This document shows, piece after piece, positions 52,739 through 62,353 of a DNA stretch of 64,000 bases (within the stretch, counting starts at the first letter, position 1; the number at the start of each line of letters is the position of its first letter). The stretch covers positions 248,001 through 312,000 of the forward strand of contig CANGHH010000004.1 of NCBI GenBank assembly GCA_947453725.1, given 5' to 3'. Below the pieces are notes generated by a model that was not told where the DNA came from, made no database searches, and was given only the letters and a program-made list of their open reading frames with translations. Position numbers and translations under genes: made by a program. Source of the stretch: Betaproteobacteria bacterium. GTDB lineage: Bacteria > Pseudomonadota > Gammaproteobacteria > Burkholderiales > Burkholderiaceae_C.

Positions 52739-53739
52739 CGGTAGTAGCTGCGGTACCAGGCCACGAAGCGGGCCACCCCGGTGCGCAGGTCGGTGGCGGG
52801 CGCACAGCCGACCCAGTCGCGCAGGGCCTGGACATCGGCGTGCGAAGCCGGCACGTCGCCGGCCTGCAGCGGCAGCAGGTTCAGCTGCGCCTTCAGACCC
52901 AGCGCGTCCTCGATGCAGGCGATGAAATCGAGCAGCGGCACCGGTCGCTGGTTGCCGATGTTGAAGACCCGGAAGGGCGCCAGCGCGGTCGCCGGATCGG
53001 GCTGGTCGGCGCGGTAGGCCGGGTCGGGCTCGGCCGCCTTGTCGAGCACGCGGACCACGCCTTCGACGATGTCGTCGACATAGGTGAAGTCGCGCTGCAT
53101 CCGGCCCTCGTTGAAGACGTCGATCGGTCGGCCTTCCAGGATCGCCTTCGTGAACAGGAACAGCGCCATGTCCGGCCGACCCCAGGGCCCGTAGACCGTG
53201 AAGAAGCGCAGCCCGGTGGTCGGCAGGCGGAACAGATGGCTGTAGGTGTGGGCCATCAGCTCATTGGCCTTCTTGGTGGCCGCGTACAGGCTGACCGGGT
53301 GGTCAACGCCGTCGTGTTCGGAAAACGGCATGCGGCTGTTGCCGCCATAGACGCTGGAACTCGAGGCGTAGACGAGGTGCTGCACGGCGCTGTGGCGGCA
53401 ACCTTCCAGCACGTTCATGAAGCCGACAATGTTGCTGTCGATGTAGGCGTTGGGGTTCTTCAGCGAATAGCGCACACCAGCCTGTCCGGCCAGGTGGACG
53501 ACGCGGTCAAAGCGTTCGGCGTCGAACAGCGCGGCCATGCCGGGGCGGTCGGCCAGGTCGAGCTTGACGAAGCGAAAACCGGGTTGCGCGCTCAGCTGCG
53601 CCAGCCGCGCCTGCTTCAGCGCCACGTCGTAGTAGTCGTTGAGGTTGTCCAGGCCGACGACCTCATCACCGCGCGCCAGCAGGCGCAGCGCGGTGGCCAT
53701 GCCGATGAAGCCGGCGGCACCGGTGAGCAGGACTTTCAT
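52732..53739 (-). CDS. UDP-glucuronate 4-epimerase-like NAD-dependent epimerase
   Basis: 335 aa, the usual length of the family. N-terminal [19 protein letters not shown] (NAD Rossmann GxxGxxG), LDNLNDYYD typical of UDP-glucuronate epimerases, SSSSVYGG and the catalytic YAATK (Tyr-x3-Lys), then [15 protein letters not shown]. It interconverts UDP-glucuronate and UDP-galacturonate, supplying a uronic acid for EPS. ATG 53739. It is transcribed toward the protease gene and stands alone at the right edge of the EPS region. Confidence 0.9.
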   Translation of the reverse strand: MKVLLTGAAGFIGMATALRLLARGDEVVGLDNLNDYYDVALKQARLAQLSAQPGFRFVKLDLADRPGMAALFDAERFDRVVHLAGQAGVRYSLKNPNAYIDSNIVGFMNVLEGCRHSAVQHLVYASSSSVYGGNSRMPFSEHDGVDHPVSLYAATKKANELMAHTYSHLFRLPTTGLRFFTVYGPWGRPDMALFLFTKAILEGRPIDVFNEGRMQRDFTYVDDIVEGVVRVLDKAAEPDPAYRADQPDPATALAPFRVFNIGNQRPVPLLDFIACIEDALGLKAQLNLLPLQAGDVPASHADVQALRDWVGCAPATDLRTGVARFVAWYRSYYRV

Positions 53740-53868
53740 GGGTGGATGCAAGCGCTGCGGGCGCGTGTGGTCGGTGCGTGGAAACATTCTGACACCCGAA
53801 TGATGGGGCACGCGGCTGGTCACCGTCAGCGGCAGCGGGCCGGCAGCAACAGCGCACGCCGCAGCGGC

Positions 53869-53888
53869 CGAGCCCGGGGTCGGGCTCG
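53869..53888 (-). terminator. GC-rich hairpin downstream of the nitroreductase gene
   Basis: CGAGCCCG (53869-53876) and CGGGCTCG (53881-53888) form a perfect eight-base stem with a four-base loop. It begins 16 bases after the nitroreductase stop on the minus strand. No U-run follows. It also sits about 130 bases before the epimerase start, so it would insulate that gene. Confidence 0.45.
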
Positions 53889-53903
53889 CGCCAGTCGGCC
53901 ATT

Positions 53904-54506
53904 TCAGAGGATCAGCGCCGCCGTGTCGAAGGGCAGGCGCGGCCCGCGCGGGTGGTTGCCGCTGGCATCGCCATGGCCGATGTTGACCAGGAAGTTGGCG
54001 GCCCAGCGGCCGTCGGGGAAGAACTCGGCGTTGACCTTGGCGGCGTCGAAGCCGCTCATCGCACCGCAGTCCAGCCCCAGCAGGCGCGCGGCCACCATCA
54101 GGTAGGCGCCTTGCAGGCTGCTGTTGCGGAAGGCGGTGGCTTCGCGCAGCGCGGCGTTGCCGGCAAACAGGGCCTGCGCGCCGGGCATCACCGGGAACTG
54201 GGTGGGCAGCTGCTCGTGGAAGGCCGGGTCCATGGCCACGATGACGACCACCGGCGCAGCCATGGTCTTGTCGGCATTGCCCGGTGACAGCGCCGGCTTC
54301 AGCCGCTGCTTGGCGGCGTCGCTGCGCAGGAAGAGGTAGCGGCCGGGCTGGGCGTTCATCGACGTCGGGCCCCACTTCATCAAGTCGTAGAGCTGGTGCA
54401 GCGTCTCGTCGCTGAGCGCATCGGGCCTGAACTTGTTGAAGGTACGGGCGGCGGTGAAGGCCTGCTCGAGGGCGGTGGCCTGGGCTGTGTCGAGGGCTGC
54501 GGTCAT
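53904..54506 (-). CDS. Nitroreductase-family protein (RutE/malonic semialdehyde reductase-like)
   Basis: 200 aa FMN-dependent fold. [24 protein letters not shown] and [17 protein letters not shown] resemble the RutE/HadB subgroup, and the C-terminal [11 protein letters not shown] segment is its FMN-contact loop. RutE reduces malonic semialdehyde to 3-hydroxypropionate; the malonate genes nearby make that reaction attractive, but the family is broad. ATG 54506 has GGAG seven bases upstream. It is divergent from the CMD-family gene. Confidence 0.8.
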   Translation of the reverse strand: MTAALDTAQATALEQAFTAARTFNKFRPDALSDETLHQLYDLMKWGPTSMNAQPGRYLFLRSDAAKQRLKPALSPGNADKTMAAPVVVIVAMDPAFHEQLPTQFPVMPGAQALFAGNAALREATAFRNSSLQGAYLMVAARLLGLDCGAMSGFDAAKVNAEFFPDGRWAANFLVNIGHGDASGNHPRGPRLPFDTAALIL

Positions 54507-54564
54507 GAGGGCTCCGGGGTGGAAAGCACCATCCTAGCAACGCGCCTGGACCGAGAATACCGGG

Positions 54565-55125
54565 ATGCAAACCGACCGCCTGCCCCCGATCCCGCCCGAG
54601 CGCTGGACACCCGCCCAGCGCGAGCTGGCCGAAGAAATCATCAGCGGCCCGCGCGGCGCGCTGGTCTCGCCCTTCATCCCGCTGCTGCGCAGCCCCGAGT
54701 TGATGGCCCACGCCCAGCGCATGGGCGAATACCTGCGCTACCGCAGCGCCATCGGCCAGCGGCTGTCGGAGCTGGCCATCCTGGTCACCGCGCGGGCCTG
54801 GTCGCAGCCCGTCGAATGGGCCATCCACGCACCGATCGCGCTGCGCGAGGGCATCTCCGCCGAGACCATCGCGGCCATCGCCGAAGGCCGCCGCCCGGCG
54901 CTGCTGAGCAAGGAGGAAGCCGCGGTCCACGACTTCTGCAGCGAGCTGCACGCCGAGAAGGCCGTCAGCGATGCCACCTGGGCGCGCGCCGTCGCGTGTT
55001 TCGGCGAGCAGGGCACGGTCGACCTGGTCGGCATCAACGGCTACTACACGCTGCTGTCGATGGTCATGAACGCTGCGGGCACGCCGGCGCCGCCGAGCGA
55101 TGCGCCGGCGCTGCCGCCGCTCTGA
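54565..55125 (+). CDS. Carboxymuconolactone decarboxylase-family protein
   Basis: 186 aa, all-helical. It has the AhpD/CMD-like core [20 protein letters not shown] and later [20 protein letters not shown]. The usual CxxC of peroxidase-type members is absent, so it is a decarboxylase-like or uncharacterised member. ATG 54565. It is followed after 12 bases by the HAD gene, suggesting a two-gene unit. The reaction cannot be named from sequence. Confidence 0.82.
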   Translation: MQTDRLPPIPPERWTPAQRELAEEIISGPRGALVSPFIPLLRSPELMAHAQRMGEYLRYRSAIGQRLSELAILVTARAWSQPVEWAIHAPIALREGISAETIAAIAEGRRPALLSKEEAAVHDFCSELHAEKAVSDATWARAVACFGEQGTVDLVGINGYYTLLSMVMNAAGTPAPPSDAPALPPL

Positions 55126-55137
55126 AGACACCACCGC

Positions 55138-55851
55138 ATGCAGAAACGCCCCACAGCCCTGGCATTCGATGTCTTCGGCACCGTCGTCGACTGGCACGGC
55201 GGCATCGTCGCCGCAGTCGCCCCCTTGGCGGCTGCCCGCGGCGTCACGGTCGACGCTTCGGCCTTCGCCCTCGACTGGCGCGCCGGCTACCCGCTGGCGA
55301 TGGACCGCGTGCGGCGCGGCGAACTGCCCTGGCTGCACATCGACGCGCTGCACCGGATGATCCTGGACGGGATCGTCGGCCGCCACGGCCTGGACGGCCT
55401 CAGCGAGGCCGAACGCGTGCAGCTGAACCGCGCCTGGCACCGCCTGCCGGCCTGGCCCGATAGCGTGCGCGGGCTGACCCGGCTGAAGGCGCGGCACACG
55501 ATCACGCCGCTGTCGAACGGCAACTTCTCGCTGCTGACCGACATGGCCAAGCAGGCCGCGTTGCCCTGGGACTGCGTGATCTCGGCCGAACTCTTCCAGC
55601 ACTACAAGCCCGACCCCGAGGTCTACCTCGGCTGCGCGCACCTGCTGGGCATCGCGCCGGGCGAGCTGATGATGGTGGCCTGCCATCCCAGCGACCTGCG
55701 CGCCGCGCGCGACAACGGCCTGCGTACGGCCTACGTCCGGCGGCCCTTGGAATGCGGTCCGCAGACCACCTTGCCGGCGGTGGCCGACGGCGAATTCGAC
55801 ATCGTGGCCACCAGCTTCGAAGACCTGGCCGACCAGCTGGGCGCGGCCTGA
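55138..55851 (+). CDS. Haloacid dehalogenase type II-like hydrolase
   Basis: 237 aa. The nucleophile motif is [12 protein letters not shown] (Asp11), with [10 protein letters not shown] (Ser/Asn motif), HYKPDPEVY (Lys motif) and the acidic end [15 protein letters not shown]. This is the pattern of L-2-haloacid dehalogenase-like HADs, which hydrolyse 2-haloalkanoates or simply phosphates. ATG 55138. It converges with the LysR gene across 36 bases. Substrate unproven; a C2/C3 acid would fit the neighbouring malonate genes. Confidence 0.85.
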   Translation: MQKRPTALAFDVFGTVVDWHGGIVAAVAPLAAARGVTVDASAFALDWRAGYPLAMDRVRRGELPWLHIDALHRMILDGIVGRHGLDGLSEAERVQLNRAWHRLPAWPDSVRGLTRLKARHTITPLSNGNFSLLTDMAKQAALPWDCVISAELFQHYKPDPEVYLGCAHLLGIAPGELMMVACHPSDLRAARDNGLRTAYVRRPLECGPQTTLPAVADGEFDIVATSFEDLADQLGAA

Positions 55852-55887
55852 CAGCGCGCTGCGCATCGCGCCGCGGCCGTCAGCCGA

Positions 55888-56799
55888 TCAGCCCGGCGCG
55901 GCCATGCGCTCGCGCATCATGACCACCAGCGCCTGCGCGGCGGGCGACAGGGTCGCCGGGTCGCGCATCGCCAGCAGCAGCTTGCGCTGCGCGTCCAGCC
56001 CCTGCAGCGCGACCACCTGCAGGCCGAGCGCCTCGGCGTACACGGCTGCGCCGGCACGCGGCAGGATGGCCAGGCCCAGTCCGGCCGCGACCATCCGGCA
56101 CATCACGTCGAAGCTGCGCACCTGCACGCGCAGACGGAAGTTGCGGCCGACCGCCTCGGCGGCGCCGCTGATCTTGCGCGTCAACGACGCCGAGCGGGCG
56201 AGGCAGATGAAGTCGTGGTCCAGCGCACGCGAAAAATCCGCCGTGGCACCTGCCGCCAGGTCGTGGTCCCGCGGCGCCAGCAGCACCAGTTCGTCGACCT
56301 CGCAAACGAAGCTGACCAGGCCTTCGCTGGGCGTGTTCTCGCCGATCACCGCCAGCTCGGCCGTGCCCAGCGCGACGGCGCGGACCGAGTCTTCGCTGAT
56401 CGCGTCTTCCAGGTCGATGCGCACCTCGGGGTGCTGCACCGCGTAGGCCGCCAGCAGCGTGGGCAGAAAGCCGCCCAGCGCCGAGGGGTTGGCCCACAGC
56501 CGCAAGTGGCCGCTGATGCCGGTGTGGAAGTCGGCGATGGCCAGCGCCATGCGCTCCAGGTGGGCGACGAGTTCGATCGCATGGCGGTGCAAGGTCTGCC
56601 CGCCGGCGGTCGCGGTGACGCCGCGCGGACTGCGCTGCAGCAGCGCGATGCCGCAGTGGTGCTCCAGGTCGGCGATGCGCTTGCTGGCGGCCGCCAAGCT
56701 GATGCCGTAGCGGTCGGCGCCGGCCGTCAGGCTGCCGGCGTCGAGCACCGCGACGAAGAGCCGCAGCGTTACCAGGTCGAGTCGGTTCAGGTTGATCAC
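55888..56799 (-). CDS. LysR-family transcriptional regulator (probable regulator of the malonate operon)
   Basis: 303 aa. Winged helix-turn-helix at about 5-64 (LVTLRLFVAVLDAGSLTAGADRYGISLAAASKRIADLE, read in parts) and an effector-binding domain from about 90. The start is GTG 56799; the ATG at 56804 is followed by a stop. Divergent from the maleate-isomerase/TRAP/mdc operon, the classic arrangement of a LysR activator with its target. A perfect dyad 17 bases upstream of the start is its likely autoregulatory site. MdcR of other bacteria is also LysR type. Confidence 0.9.
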   Translation of the reverse strand: MINLNRLDLVTLRLFVAVLDAGSLTAGADRYGISLAAASKRIADLEHHCGIALLQRSPRGVTATAGGQTLHRHAIELVAHLERMALAIADFHTGISGHLRLWANPSALGGFLPTLLAAYAVQHPEVRIDLEDAISEDSVRAVALGTAELAVIGENTPSEGLVSFVCEVDELVLLAPRDHDLAAGATADFSRALDHDFICLARSASLTRKISGAAEAVGRNFRLRVQVRSFDVMCRMVAAGLGLAILPRAGAAVYAEALGLQVVALQGLDAQRKLLLAMRDPATLSPAAQALVVMMRERMAAPG

Positions 56800-56815
56800 G
56801 TCATCCTCAATGCGC

Positions 56816-56834
56816 CGTTGAGCCTACCTCAACG
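56816..56834. promoter_or_regulatory. Candidate LysR operator in the divergent region
   Basis: CGTTGAG-CCTAC-CTCAACG is a perfect 7-5-7 dyad containing a T-N11-A LysR box. A half-site partner (CTCAA at 56806-56810) overlaps on the left. It lies between the divergent LysR gene and the operon starting at 56921, the expected recognition-site location. Confidence 0.6.
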
Positions 56835-56920
56835 CATCAAGAAGGGCGCTCCGGCGCAACCCACGTCAAGATCCCAGCAAACAAGCAGACAGGCCCGAGC
56901 ACGGGTCGAACGGAGACAAA

Positions 56921-57679
56921 TTGTTGAGTCCTCGCACCTACCGCATCGGCCAGATCGTACCCAGCTCCAACACCACGATGGAGACCGAGGTGCCGGCGCT
57001 GCTGCGCGCCCGCGAGCTGATCGCCCCCGAGCGCTTCACCTTCCACAGCAGCCGCATGCGCATGCAGAAGGTGACTCGGGAAGAGCTGGCCGCGATGGAC
57101 CGCGACTCCGACCGCTGCGCGCTGGAACTGGCCGACGCACGCATGGACGTGCTCGGCTACGCCTGCCTGGTGGCCATCATGAGCATGGGTCCGGGTTACC
57201 ACCGGGTCAGCGAAAAGCGCCTGCACGAACGCACGGTCGAAGCCGGCGGTCCGGCGCCTATCGTCACCAGCGCCGGCGCCCTGGTCGACGGCCTGAAAAC
57301 GCTGGGTGCGAAACGCGTGGCCATCCTGACGCCCTACATGAAGCCGCTGACGCAACTGGTCATCGACTACATCGAAGCCGAAGGCATCGAGGTCGTCGAC
57401 AGCCTGTCGCTGGAGATCGCTGACAACCTGGAAGTCGGCCGGCAGGATCCGCTGGCGCCGATCGAACTGACCAAGCGCCTGAACACGAAGAACGTCGACG
57501 CGGTGGTGGCCTCGGCCTGCGTGCAGATGCCGTCGCTCGGCTCGATACAGGCCATCGAGGACCGGGTTGGCATGCCCGTGGTTTCGTCGGCTGTATGCAC
57601 CACTTTCATGATGTTGCGCAAGCTGGGTTTGGCCGCCCACGTGCCGGGCCATGGCTCGCTACTATCCGGGCAGTTTTGA
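56921..57679 (+). CDS. Maleate cis-trans isomerase-like (Asp/Glu racemase superfamily) protein
   Basis: 252 aa. YRIGQIVPSSNTTMETEVPALL is the diagnostic start of the arylmalonate decarboxylase / maleate isomerase group. Two cysteines at the expected active-site positions are visible, Cys82 (LGYACLVAIMSMG) and Cys200 (VVASACVQMPSL). It could isomerise maleate to fumarate or act on a malonate derivative. TTG 56921 is preferred, with GGAG five bases before it (56912-56915); there is no ATG before the conserved block. First gene of the TRAP/mdc operon. Confidence 0.85.
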   Translation: MLSPRTYRIGQIVPSSNTTMETEVPALLRARELIAPERFTFHSSRMRMQKVTREELAAMDRDSDRCALELADARMDVLGYACLVAIMSMGPGYHRVSEKRLHERTVEAGGPAPIVTSAGALVDGLKTLGAKRVAILTPYMKPLTQLVIDYIEAEGIEVVDSLSLEIADNLEVGRQDPLAPIELTKRLNTKNVDAVVASACVQMPSLGSIQAIEDRVGMPVVSSAVCTTFMMLRKLGLAAHVPGHGSLLSGQF

Positions 57680-57683
57680 CCCA

Positions 57684-57699
57684 TCAGCGTCGCTGCTGA
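57684..57699 (+). repeat. Short hairpin before the TRAP binding-protein gene
   Basis: TCAGC (57684-57688) pairs with GCTGA (57695-57699) around six bases, five bases after the isomerase stop and just before a strong ribosome site. It might help set different expression of the two genes. The evidence is only the short dyad. Confidence 0.3.
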
Positions 57700-57710
57700 A
57701 ACCATAAAAG

Positions 57711-57715
57711 AGGAG
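57711..57715 (+). promoter_or_regulatory. Strong ribosome binding site for the TRAP binding protein
   Basis: AGGAG six bases before the ATG at 57722, preceded by an A-rich stretch. It is the clearest Shine-Dalgarno in this operon, consistent with the high demand for a periplasmic binding protein. Confidence 0.6.
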
Positions 57716-57721
57716 ACAAGC

Positions 57722-58747
57722 ATGACCACCACCCGCCGCACCTTCGTCACCGGCCTGGCCGCTGCGCCTTCGCTGTTGCTACCCGCCCGCCTTGCGTTCG
57801 CCAGCGAGCCGCTGAAGATCTCGCACCAGTTCCCGGGCGGATCGGACAAGGAAGGCGACTTCCGCCACCGCCTGTGCGTGAAGTTTGCCGACGCGCTGGA
57901 CAAGCGCAGCAACGGCGCGCTGAAGGCCAACGTCTACCCGGGCTCGTCGCTGATGAAGGTCAACGCCCAGTTCAGCGCCGCACGCAAAGGCGCGCTGGAC
58001 ATGACGCTGATCCCGCTGCCCTACGCCGGCGGTGAAGTGGCCGAGCTGAACATCGCGCTGATGCCCGGCCTGGTGACCAGCTACGAGCAGGGCTACAAGT
58101 GGAAGACGGCCGAAGTGGGCAAGGCGCTGACCGACCTGCTGGCCGACAAGGGGCTGATCATCGTCACCTGGATCTGGCAGGCTGGCGGCGCCGCCAGCCG
58201 CAACGCGCCGATCATCGCGCCGGAAGACGTCAAGGGCCTGAAGTTCCGTGGCGGCAGCCGCGAGATGGACCTGGTCGCCAAGGCCGCCGGCGCGACCACG
58301 CTGTCGCTGCCGTCCAACGAAACCTACGCCGCGATGCAGACCGGCGCGGTCGACGTGGTCACCACCTCGGCGACCAGCCTGCTCAGCTTCCGGCTGCAGG
58401 AGGTGAGCAAGCACCTGACCATCAGCAAGACCGGCAAGAGCTACTGGTTCATGCTGGAACCGCTGCTGATGAGCAAGGCCATCTTCGACAAGCTGCCGAA
58501 GGACCAGCAGTCGCTGATCATGACCGTGGGCGCCGAGATGGAGAAGTTCGCGCTGGAAGGCGCTCGCGCCGACGACGCGCAGGTGGCTGACGCCTACATC
58601 AAGGCCGGCGCCAAGGTCTACGACCTGCCCGACGCGGCCCTGGCCAAGTGGGTGGCGCTGGCGCGCACCACGGCGTGGAAGGACTACGCCGAGAAGAACG
58701 AAGGCAGCGCCAAGCTGCTGAAGCTGGCCGAAAAAGTCCCGGCCTGA
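57722..58747 (+). CDS. dctP: TRAP transporter substrate-binding protein (DctP family)
   Basis: 341 aa. A Tat-like signal (TTTRRTFVTGLAAAPSLLLP, cleavage near AFAS) precedes the DctP fold: LKISHQFPGGSDKEG, VYPGSSLMKVNAQFSAARKG, EDVKGLKFRGGSREMDLVAKA (carboxylate-binding Arg region) and LPSNETYAAMQTGAVDVV. It captures an organic acid in the periplasm. The gene context (mdcA immediately after the permeases) points to malonate or a close relative. ATG 57722. Confidence 0.92.
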   Translation: MTTTRRTFVTGLAAAPSLLLPARLAFASEPLKISHQFPGGSDKEGDFRHRLCVKFADALDKRSNGALKANVYPGSSLMKVNAQFSAARKGALDMTLIPLPYAGGEVAELNIALMPGLVTSYEQGYKWKTAEVGKALTDLLADKGLIIVTWIWQAGGAASRNAPIIAPEDVKGLKFRGGSREMDLVAKAAGATTLSLPSNETYAAMQTGAVDVVTTSATSLLSFRLQEVSKHLTISKTGKSYWFMLEPLLMSKAIFDKLPKDQQSLIMTVGAEMEKFALEGARADDAQVADAYIKAGAKVYDLPDAALAKWVALARTTAWKDYAEKNEGSAKLLKLAEKVPA

Positions 58748-58763
58748 TCGACGAGACGCCGCC

Positions 58764-59321
58764 ATGAGCCACGGTTTCGAAATCCCCGGCGCCGCGTCCA
58801 CCGCGGAGCCCCCTGGCCACCCCCTGGTGGCCACGCTGGACCGCGCGATGAGGGCCCTGAACCGCGCGGTGATGGTGCCCTGCATGCTGGCGGTCTTCCT
58901 GGCCGCCGCCATCCTGACCTACAGCGTGGCGGCGCGCTACTTCTTCAAGATCCCGACCGAGTGGCAGGACGAGACCGCCGTGTTCCTGTTGATCGGCGCG
59001 ACCTTCTTCTCGGGCGCCTATGTGCAGTCCTACCGCGGCCATGTCGGCGTGGAAGCCATCGCCGGCCTGCTGTCGCCGCGCATGAACCGGCTGCGGATGA
59101 TGTTCGTCGAGACCATCAGCTGCACGTTCTGCGCCTTCTTCGCGTGGAAGTCGTGGACGCTGTTCCGCGAGGCCCTGCACGAAGGCCACAGCAGCAACAG
59201 CACCTGGGGCCCGCCGCTGTGGATCCCTTACGGCATCATGGCCACCGGCATGAGCTTGCTGGCGCTGCAACTGCTGCTCGAAGTGCTGGCCCGCTTCGTG
59301 AACAAAGGAACATCGAAATGA
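58764..59321 (+). CDS. dctQ: TRAP transporter small permease (DctQ family)
   Basis: 185 aa with four hydrophobic segments. The DctQ landmark FKIPTEWQDETAVFLLIGATFF lies in the middle, with YRGHVGVEAIAGLL following. It forms the small membrane subunit of the secondary TRAP transporter. ATG 58764; the end overlaps the DctM start by four bases, so the two permeases are co-translated in equal amounts. Confidence 0.92.
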   Translation: MSHGFEIPGAASTAEPPGHPLVATLDRAMRALNRAVMVPCMLAVFLAAAILTYSVAARYFFKIPTEWQDETAVFLLIGATFFSGAYVQSYRGHVGVEAIAGLLSPRMNRLRMMFVETISCTFCAFFAWKSWTLFREALHEGHSSNSTWGPPLWIPYGIMATGMSLLALQLLLEVLARFVNKGTSK

Positions 59322-60673
59322 GCGGCGCCAGCATCGGCATTGCCTTCGGCGTCATCACCCTGCTGGTGATGTTTTCGGGCATGCCCATCGCCTTCGGGCT
59401 GGGCTCGGTCGCCGTAGGCTTCATGTACTTCTTCATGCCCGCGTCGGCGCTCGACACGGTCACGCAGAACGTCTACGAAGAGATGGCCAGCATCACGTTG
59501 CTGTCGATCCCTTTGTTCATCCTGAAGGGTGCGGCGATCGGCAAGAGCCCGGCCGGCAAGGACCTGTATTCGGCCATGCACGCCTGGATGAGCAAGGTGC
59601 CGGGCGGACTGGGCATCGCCAACGTCTTCGCCTGCGCGCTGTTCGCGGCCATGTCGGGCAGCAGTCCGGCCACCTGTTCGGCCATCGGCAGCGCGGGCAT
59701 CCCCGAGATGCGGATGCGCGGCTATTCGCCGGGTTTCGCGGCCGGCATCATCGCCGCCGGCGGCACGCTGGGCATCCTGCTGCCGCCGTCGATCACGATG
59801 ATCCTGTACGCGGTGGCCGCCGAGCAGTCGCTGGGCCGGCTGTTCCTGGCCGGCATCGGCCCCGGCGTGATGCTGGTCGGTCTGTTCGCCGGCTACGCGG
59901 TGTACCGCTACCGCCAGGAACACGCCGCCGCGCTGGTGGCCTACGCCGCCGGCGGCGTGGCCAAGAGCGCGCTGCTCGACGACCACGTCTACACGCTGGC
60001 CGAGAAGGTCGAGATGCTGCCGCGCGTGCTGCCCTTCGTCGTGCTGCTGATCGGCGTGATGGTCGCCCTCTACGGCGGCTACGCCACACCGAGCGAAACC
60101 GCCGGTCTGGGCGGCATCCTGGCGCTGCTGCTGATCGCCATCGTCTACGCCATCCGCCGGCCGGCGCAGCTGGTGCCGATCCTGAGCAGCACGATCAAGG
60201 AAAGCACGATGCTGATGTTCATCATCGGCATGTCGCTGCTGTATTCCTATGTGATGAGCTCGCTGCACATCTCGCAGGACGCGGCCAATTCGGTGGTTGC
60301 CATGCACCTGCCGAAGTGGGTGCTGCTGGCGGCCATCCTCGGCATGGTCATCGTGCTGGGCTTCTTCCTGCCGCCGGTGTCGATCATCCTGATGACCGCG
60401 CCCATCGTGCTGCCACCGCTGAAGGCCGCCGGCTTCGACCTGATCTGGTTCGGCGTGGTGATGACCATCGTGATGGAGATGGGCCTGATCCACCCGCCGG
60501 TGGGCCTGAACATCTTCGTCATCAAGAACATCGCGCCCGACATTCCGCTGAAGGATGTGATCTGGGGCGTGATGCCCTTCGTCGGCCTGATGTTCGTCGC
60601 CATCATCCTGATGTGCGTCTTCCCGGGCATCGCCACCGGCCTGCCCGATCTGGTGATGGGCGCGCCGAAATAA
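59318..60673 (+). CDS. dctM: TRAP transporter large permease (DctM family)
   Basis: 451 aa with about 12 hydrophobic segments. It has the DctM features FVLKGAAIG-like helix (LSIPLFILKGAAIGKSPAG), GSSPATCSAIGSAGIPEM and ILLPPSITMILYAVAAEQS, plus GLIHPPVGLNIFVIKNI near the end. It carries the substrate and sodium pathway. ATG 59318 overlaps dctQ. The stop TAA shares its last A with the mdcA ATG (TAATG), directly coupling transport to malonate decarboxylase. Confidence 0.94.
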   Translation: MSGASIGIAFGVITLLVMFSGMPIAFGLGSVAVGFMYFFMPASALDTVTQNVYEEMASITLLSIPLFILKGAAIGKSPAGKDLYSAMHAWMSKVPGGLGIANVFACALFAAMSGSSPATCSAIGSAGIPEMRMRGYSPGFAAGIIAAGGTLGILLPPSITMILYAVAAEQSLGRLFLAGIGPGVMLVGLFAGYAVYRYRQEHAAALVAYAAGGVAKSALLDDHVYTLAEKVEMLPRVLPFVVLLIGVMVALYGGYATPSETAGLGGILALLLIAIVYAIRRPAQLVPILSSTIKESTMLMFIIGMSLLYSYVMSSLHISQDAANSVVAMHLPKWVLLAAILGMVIVLGFFLPPVSIILMTAPIVLPPLKAAGFDLIWFGVVMTIVMEMGLIHPPVGLNIFVIKNIAPDIPLKDVIWGVMPFVGLMFVAIILMCVFPGIATGLPDLVMGAPK

Positions 60674-62343
60674 TGTCGTCAACGAGCGCCCCGCAGGTCT
60701 GGGATACGCAGCGCCGCTCGCGAGCCGCGCGCCTGGAACGGGCGCGGCGCGTCACGCCGGGCAAGCACGTCGAGGCCGGCAACATCGGCGCGCTGCTGCA
60801 GGCGGTCATCGAAAGCGGGGACCGCGTCTGCCTCGAAGGCAACAACCAGAAGCAGGCCGACTTCCTGGCCCGTGCACTGACGGCGCTGGACCCGGCCGCG
60901 GTCCACGACCTGCACCTGGTGCAGTCGGTGCTGGCCCTGCCCGAGCACCTGGACGTCTTCGAGAACGGCATCGCCAGCCGGCTGGATTTCAGCTTCTCGG
61001 GCCCGCAGGGCGCGCGGCTGGCGCAGCTGGTCAGCGGCGGGCGCATCGCCATCGGCGCGATCCACACCTACCTGGAACTGTTCGCGCGCTACTTCGTCGA
61101 CCTGACGCCCAACGTGGCGCTGATCTGCGCCCAGGCCGCCGACCGCGAGGGCAACCTCTACACCGGCGCCAACACCGAAGACACGCCGGCCATCGTCGAG
61201 GCCACGGCCTTCAAGAGCGGCATCGTGATCGCGCAGGTCAACGAGATTGTCGACGTGCTGCCGCGCGTGGACGTGCCCGCCGGCTGGGTCGATTTCGTCG
61301 TCCAAAGCCCGCAGCCGCATTTCATCGAACCGCTGTTCACGCGCGACCCGGCGCAGATCAGCGAAATCCAGGTGCTGATGGCGATGATGGCCATCAAGGG
61401 GATCTACGCCGACTACGGCGTGCAGCGCCTGAACCACGGCATCGGCTTCGACACCGCGGCCATCGAACTGCTGCTGCCGACCTACGGCGAATCGCTGGGC
61501 CTGCGCGGCCAGATCTGCCAGCACTGGGCGCTGAACCCGCACCCGGCGCTGATCCCGGCGATCGAAGCGGGCTGGGTCAAGAGCGTCCACAGCTTCGGCT
61601 CGGAACTGGGCATGGAGGCCTACATCCGCGCGCGGCCCGATGTCTTCTTCACGGGCGCCGACGGGTCGATGCGCAGCAACCGCGCAATGTGCCAGGCCGC
61701 CGGCCACTACGCCTGCGACCTGTTCATCGGCAGCACCCTGCAGATCGACCTGGCGGCCAACAGCAGCACCGCCACGCTGGGCCGCATCGCCGGCTTCGGC
61801 GGCGCGCCGAACATGGGCGCCGACGCCCGCGGCCGCCGCCACGCCAGCCCCGCTTGGCTGAAGGCCGGGCAGCAGGCGCGGGCCGGTTTGAAAGGTGCCC
61901 ATGGCACACCGCGCGGACAGAAGCTGGTGGTGCAGATGGTCGAGACCTTCCGCGAACACATGCAGCCGGCCTTCGTCGAAACGCTCGACGCCTGGACGCT
62001 GGCCGAGCAGGCCAAGATGCCGCTGCCGCCGATCATGATCTACGGCGACGACGTGACGCACATCCTGACCGAGGAAGGCATCGCCAACCTGCTGCTGTGC
62101 CGCAGCGACGAGGAACGCGAACAGGCCGTGCGTGGCGTGGCGGGTTACACGGCGGTGGGCCTCGGCCGCGACCGCGTGATGGTGGAAAACTTGCGCGACC
62201 GGGGTGTGATTCAACGGCCGGAAGATATCGGCGTGGACCCACGCCTGGCGACACGCAACCTGCTGGCCGCGCGGACGATGCGCGATCTGGTCGATGCCTC
62301 GGGCGGCCTGTACGCGCCGCCCGGCCGCTTCCGCAATTGGTGA
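60673..62343 (+). CDS. mdcA: Malonate decarboxylase alpha subunit (acyl-carrier-protein transferase)
   Basis: 556 aa, the usual size. ACP-transferase features: RVCLEGNNQKQADFLARAL near the start, GAIHTYLELFARYFVDLTP, ALICAQAADREGNLYTGANT, GSELGMEAYIRARPDVFFTG and GFGGAPNMGADARGRRHASP. It swaps acetyl and malonyl on the MdcC prosthetic group, the first step of malonate decarboxylation to acetate and CO2. ATG 60673 by one-base overlap with dctM. Followed after ten bases by mdcC; mdcB is not between them. Confidence 0.96.
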   Translation: MSSTSAPQVWDTQRRSRAARLERARRVTPGKHVEAGNIGALLQAVIESGDRVCLEGNNQKQADFLARALTALDPAAVHDLHLVQSVLALPEHLDVFENGIASRLDFSFSGPQGARLAQLVSGGRIAIGAIHTYLELFARYFVDLTPNVALICAQAADREGNLYTGANTEDTPAIVEATAFKSGIVIAQVNEIVDVLPRVDVPAGWVDFVVQSPQPHFIEPLFTRDPAQISEIQVLMAMMAIKGIYADYGVQRLNHGIGFDTAAIELLLPTYGESLGLRGQICQHWALNPHPALIPAIEAGWVKSVHSFGSELGMEAYIRARPDVFFTGADGSMRSNRAMCQAAGHYACDLFIGSTLQIDLAANSSTATLGRIAGFGGAPNMGADARGRRHASPAWLKAGQQARAGLKGAHGTPRGQKLVVQMVETFREHMQPAFVETLDAWTLAEQAKMPLPPIMIYGDDVTHILTEEGIANLLLCRSDEEREQAVRGVAGYTAVGLGRDRVMVENLRDRGVIQRPEDIGVDPRLATRNLLAARTMRDLVDASGGLYAPPGRFRNW

Positions 62344-62353
62344 GGATAGGGCG

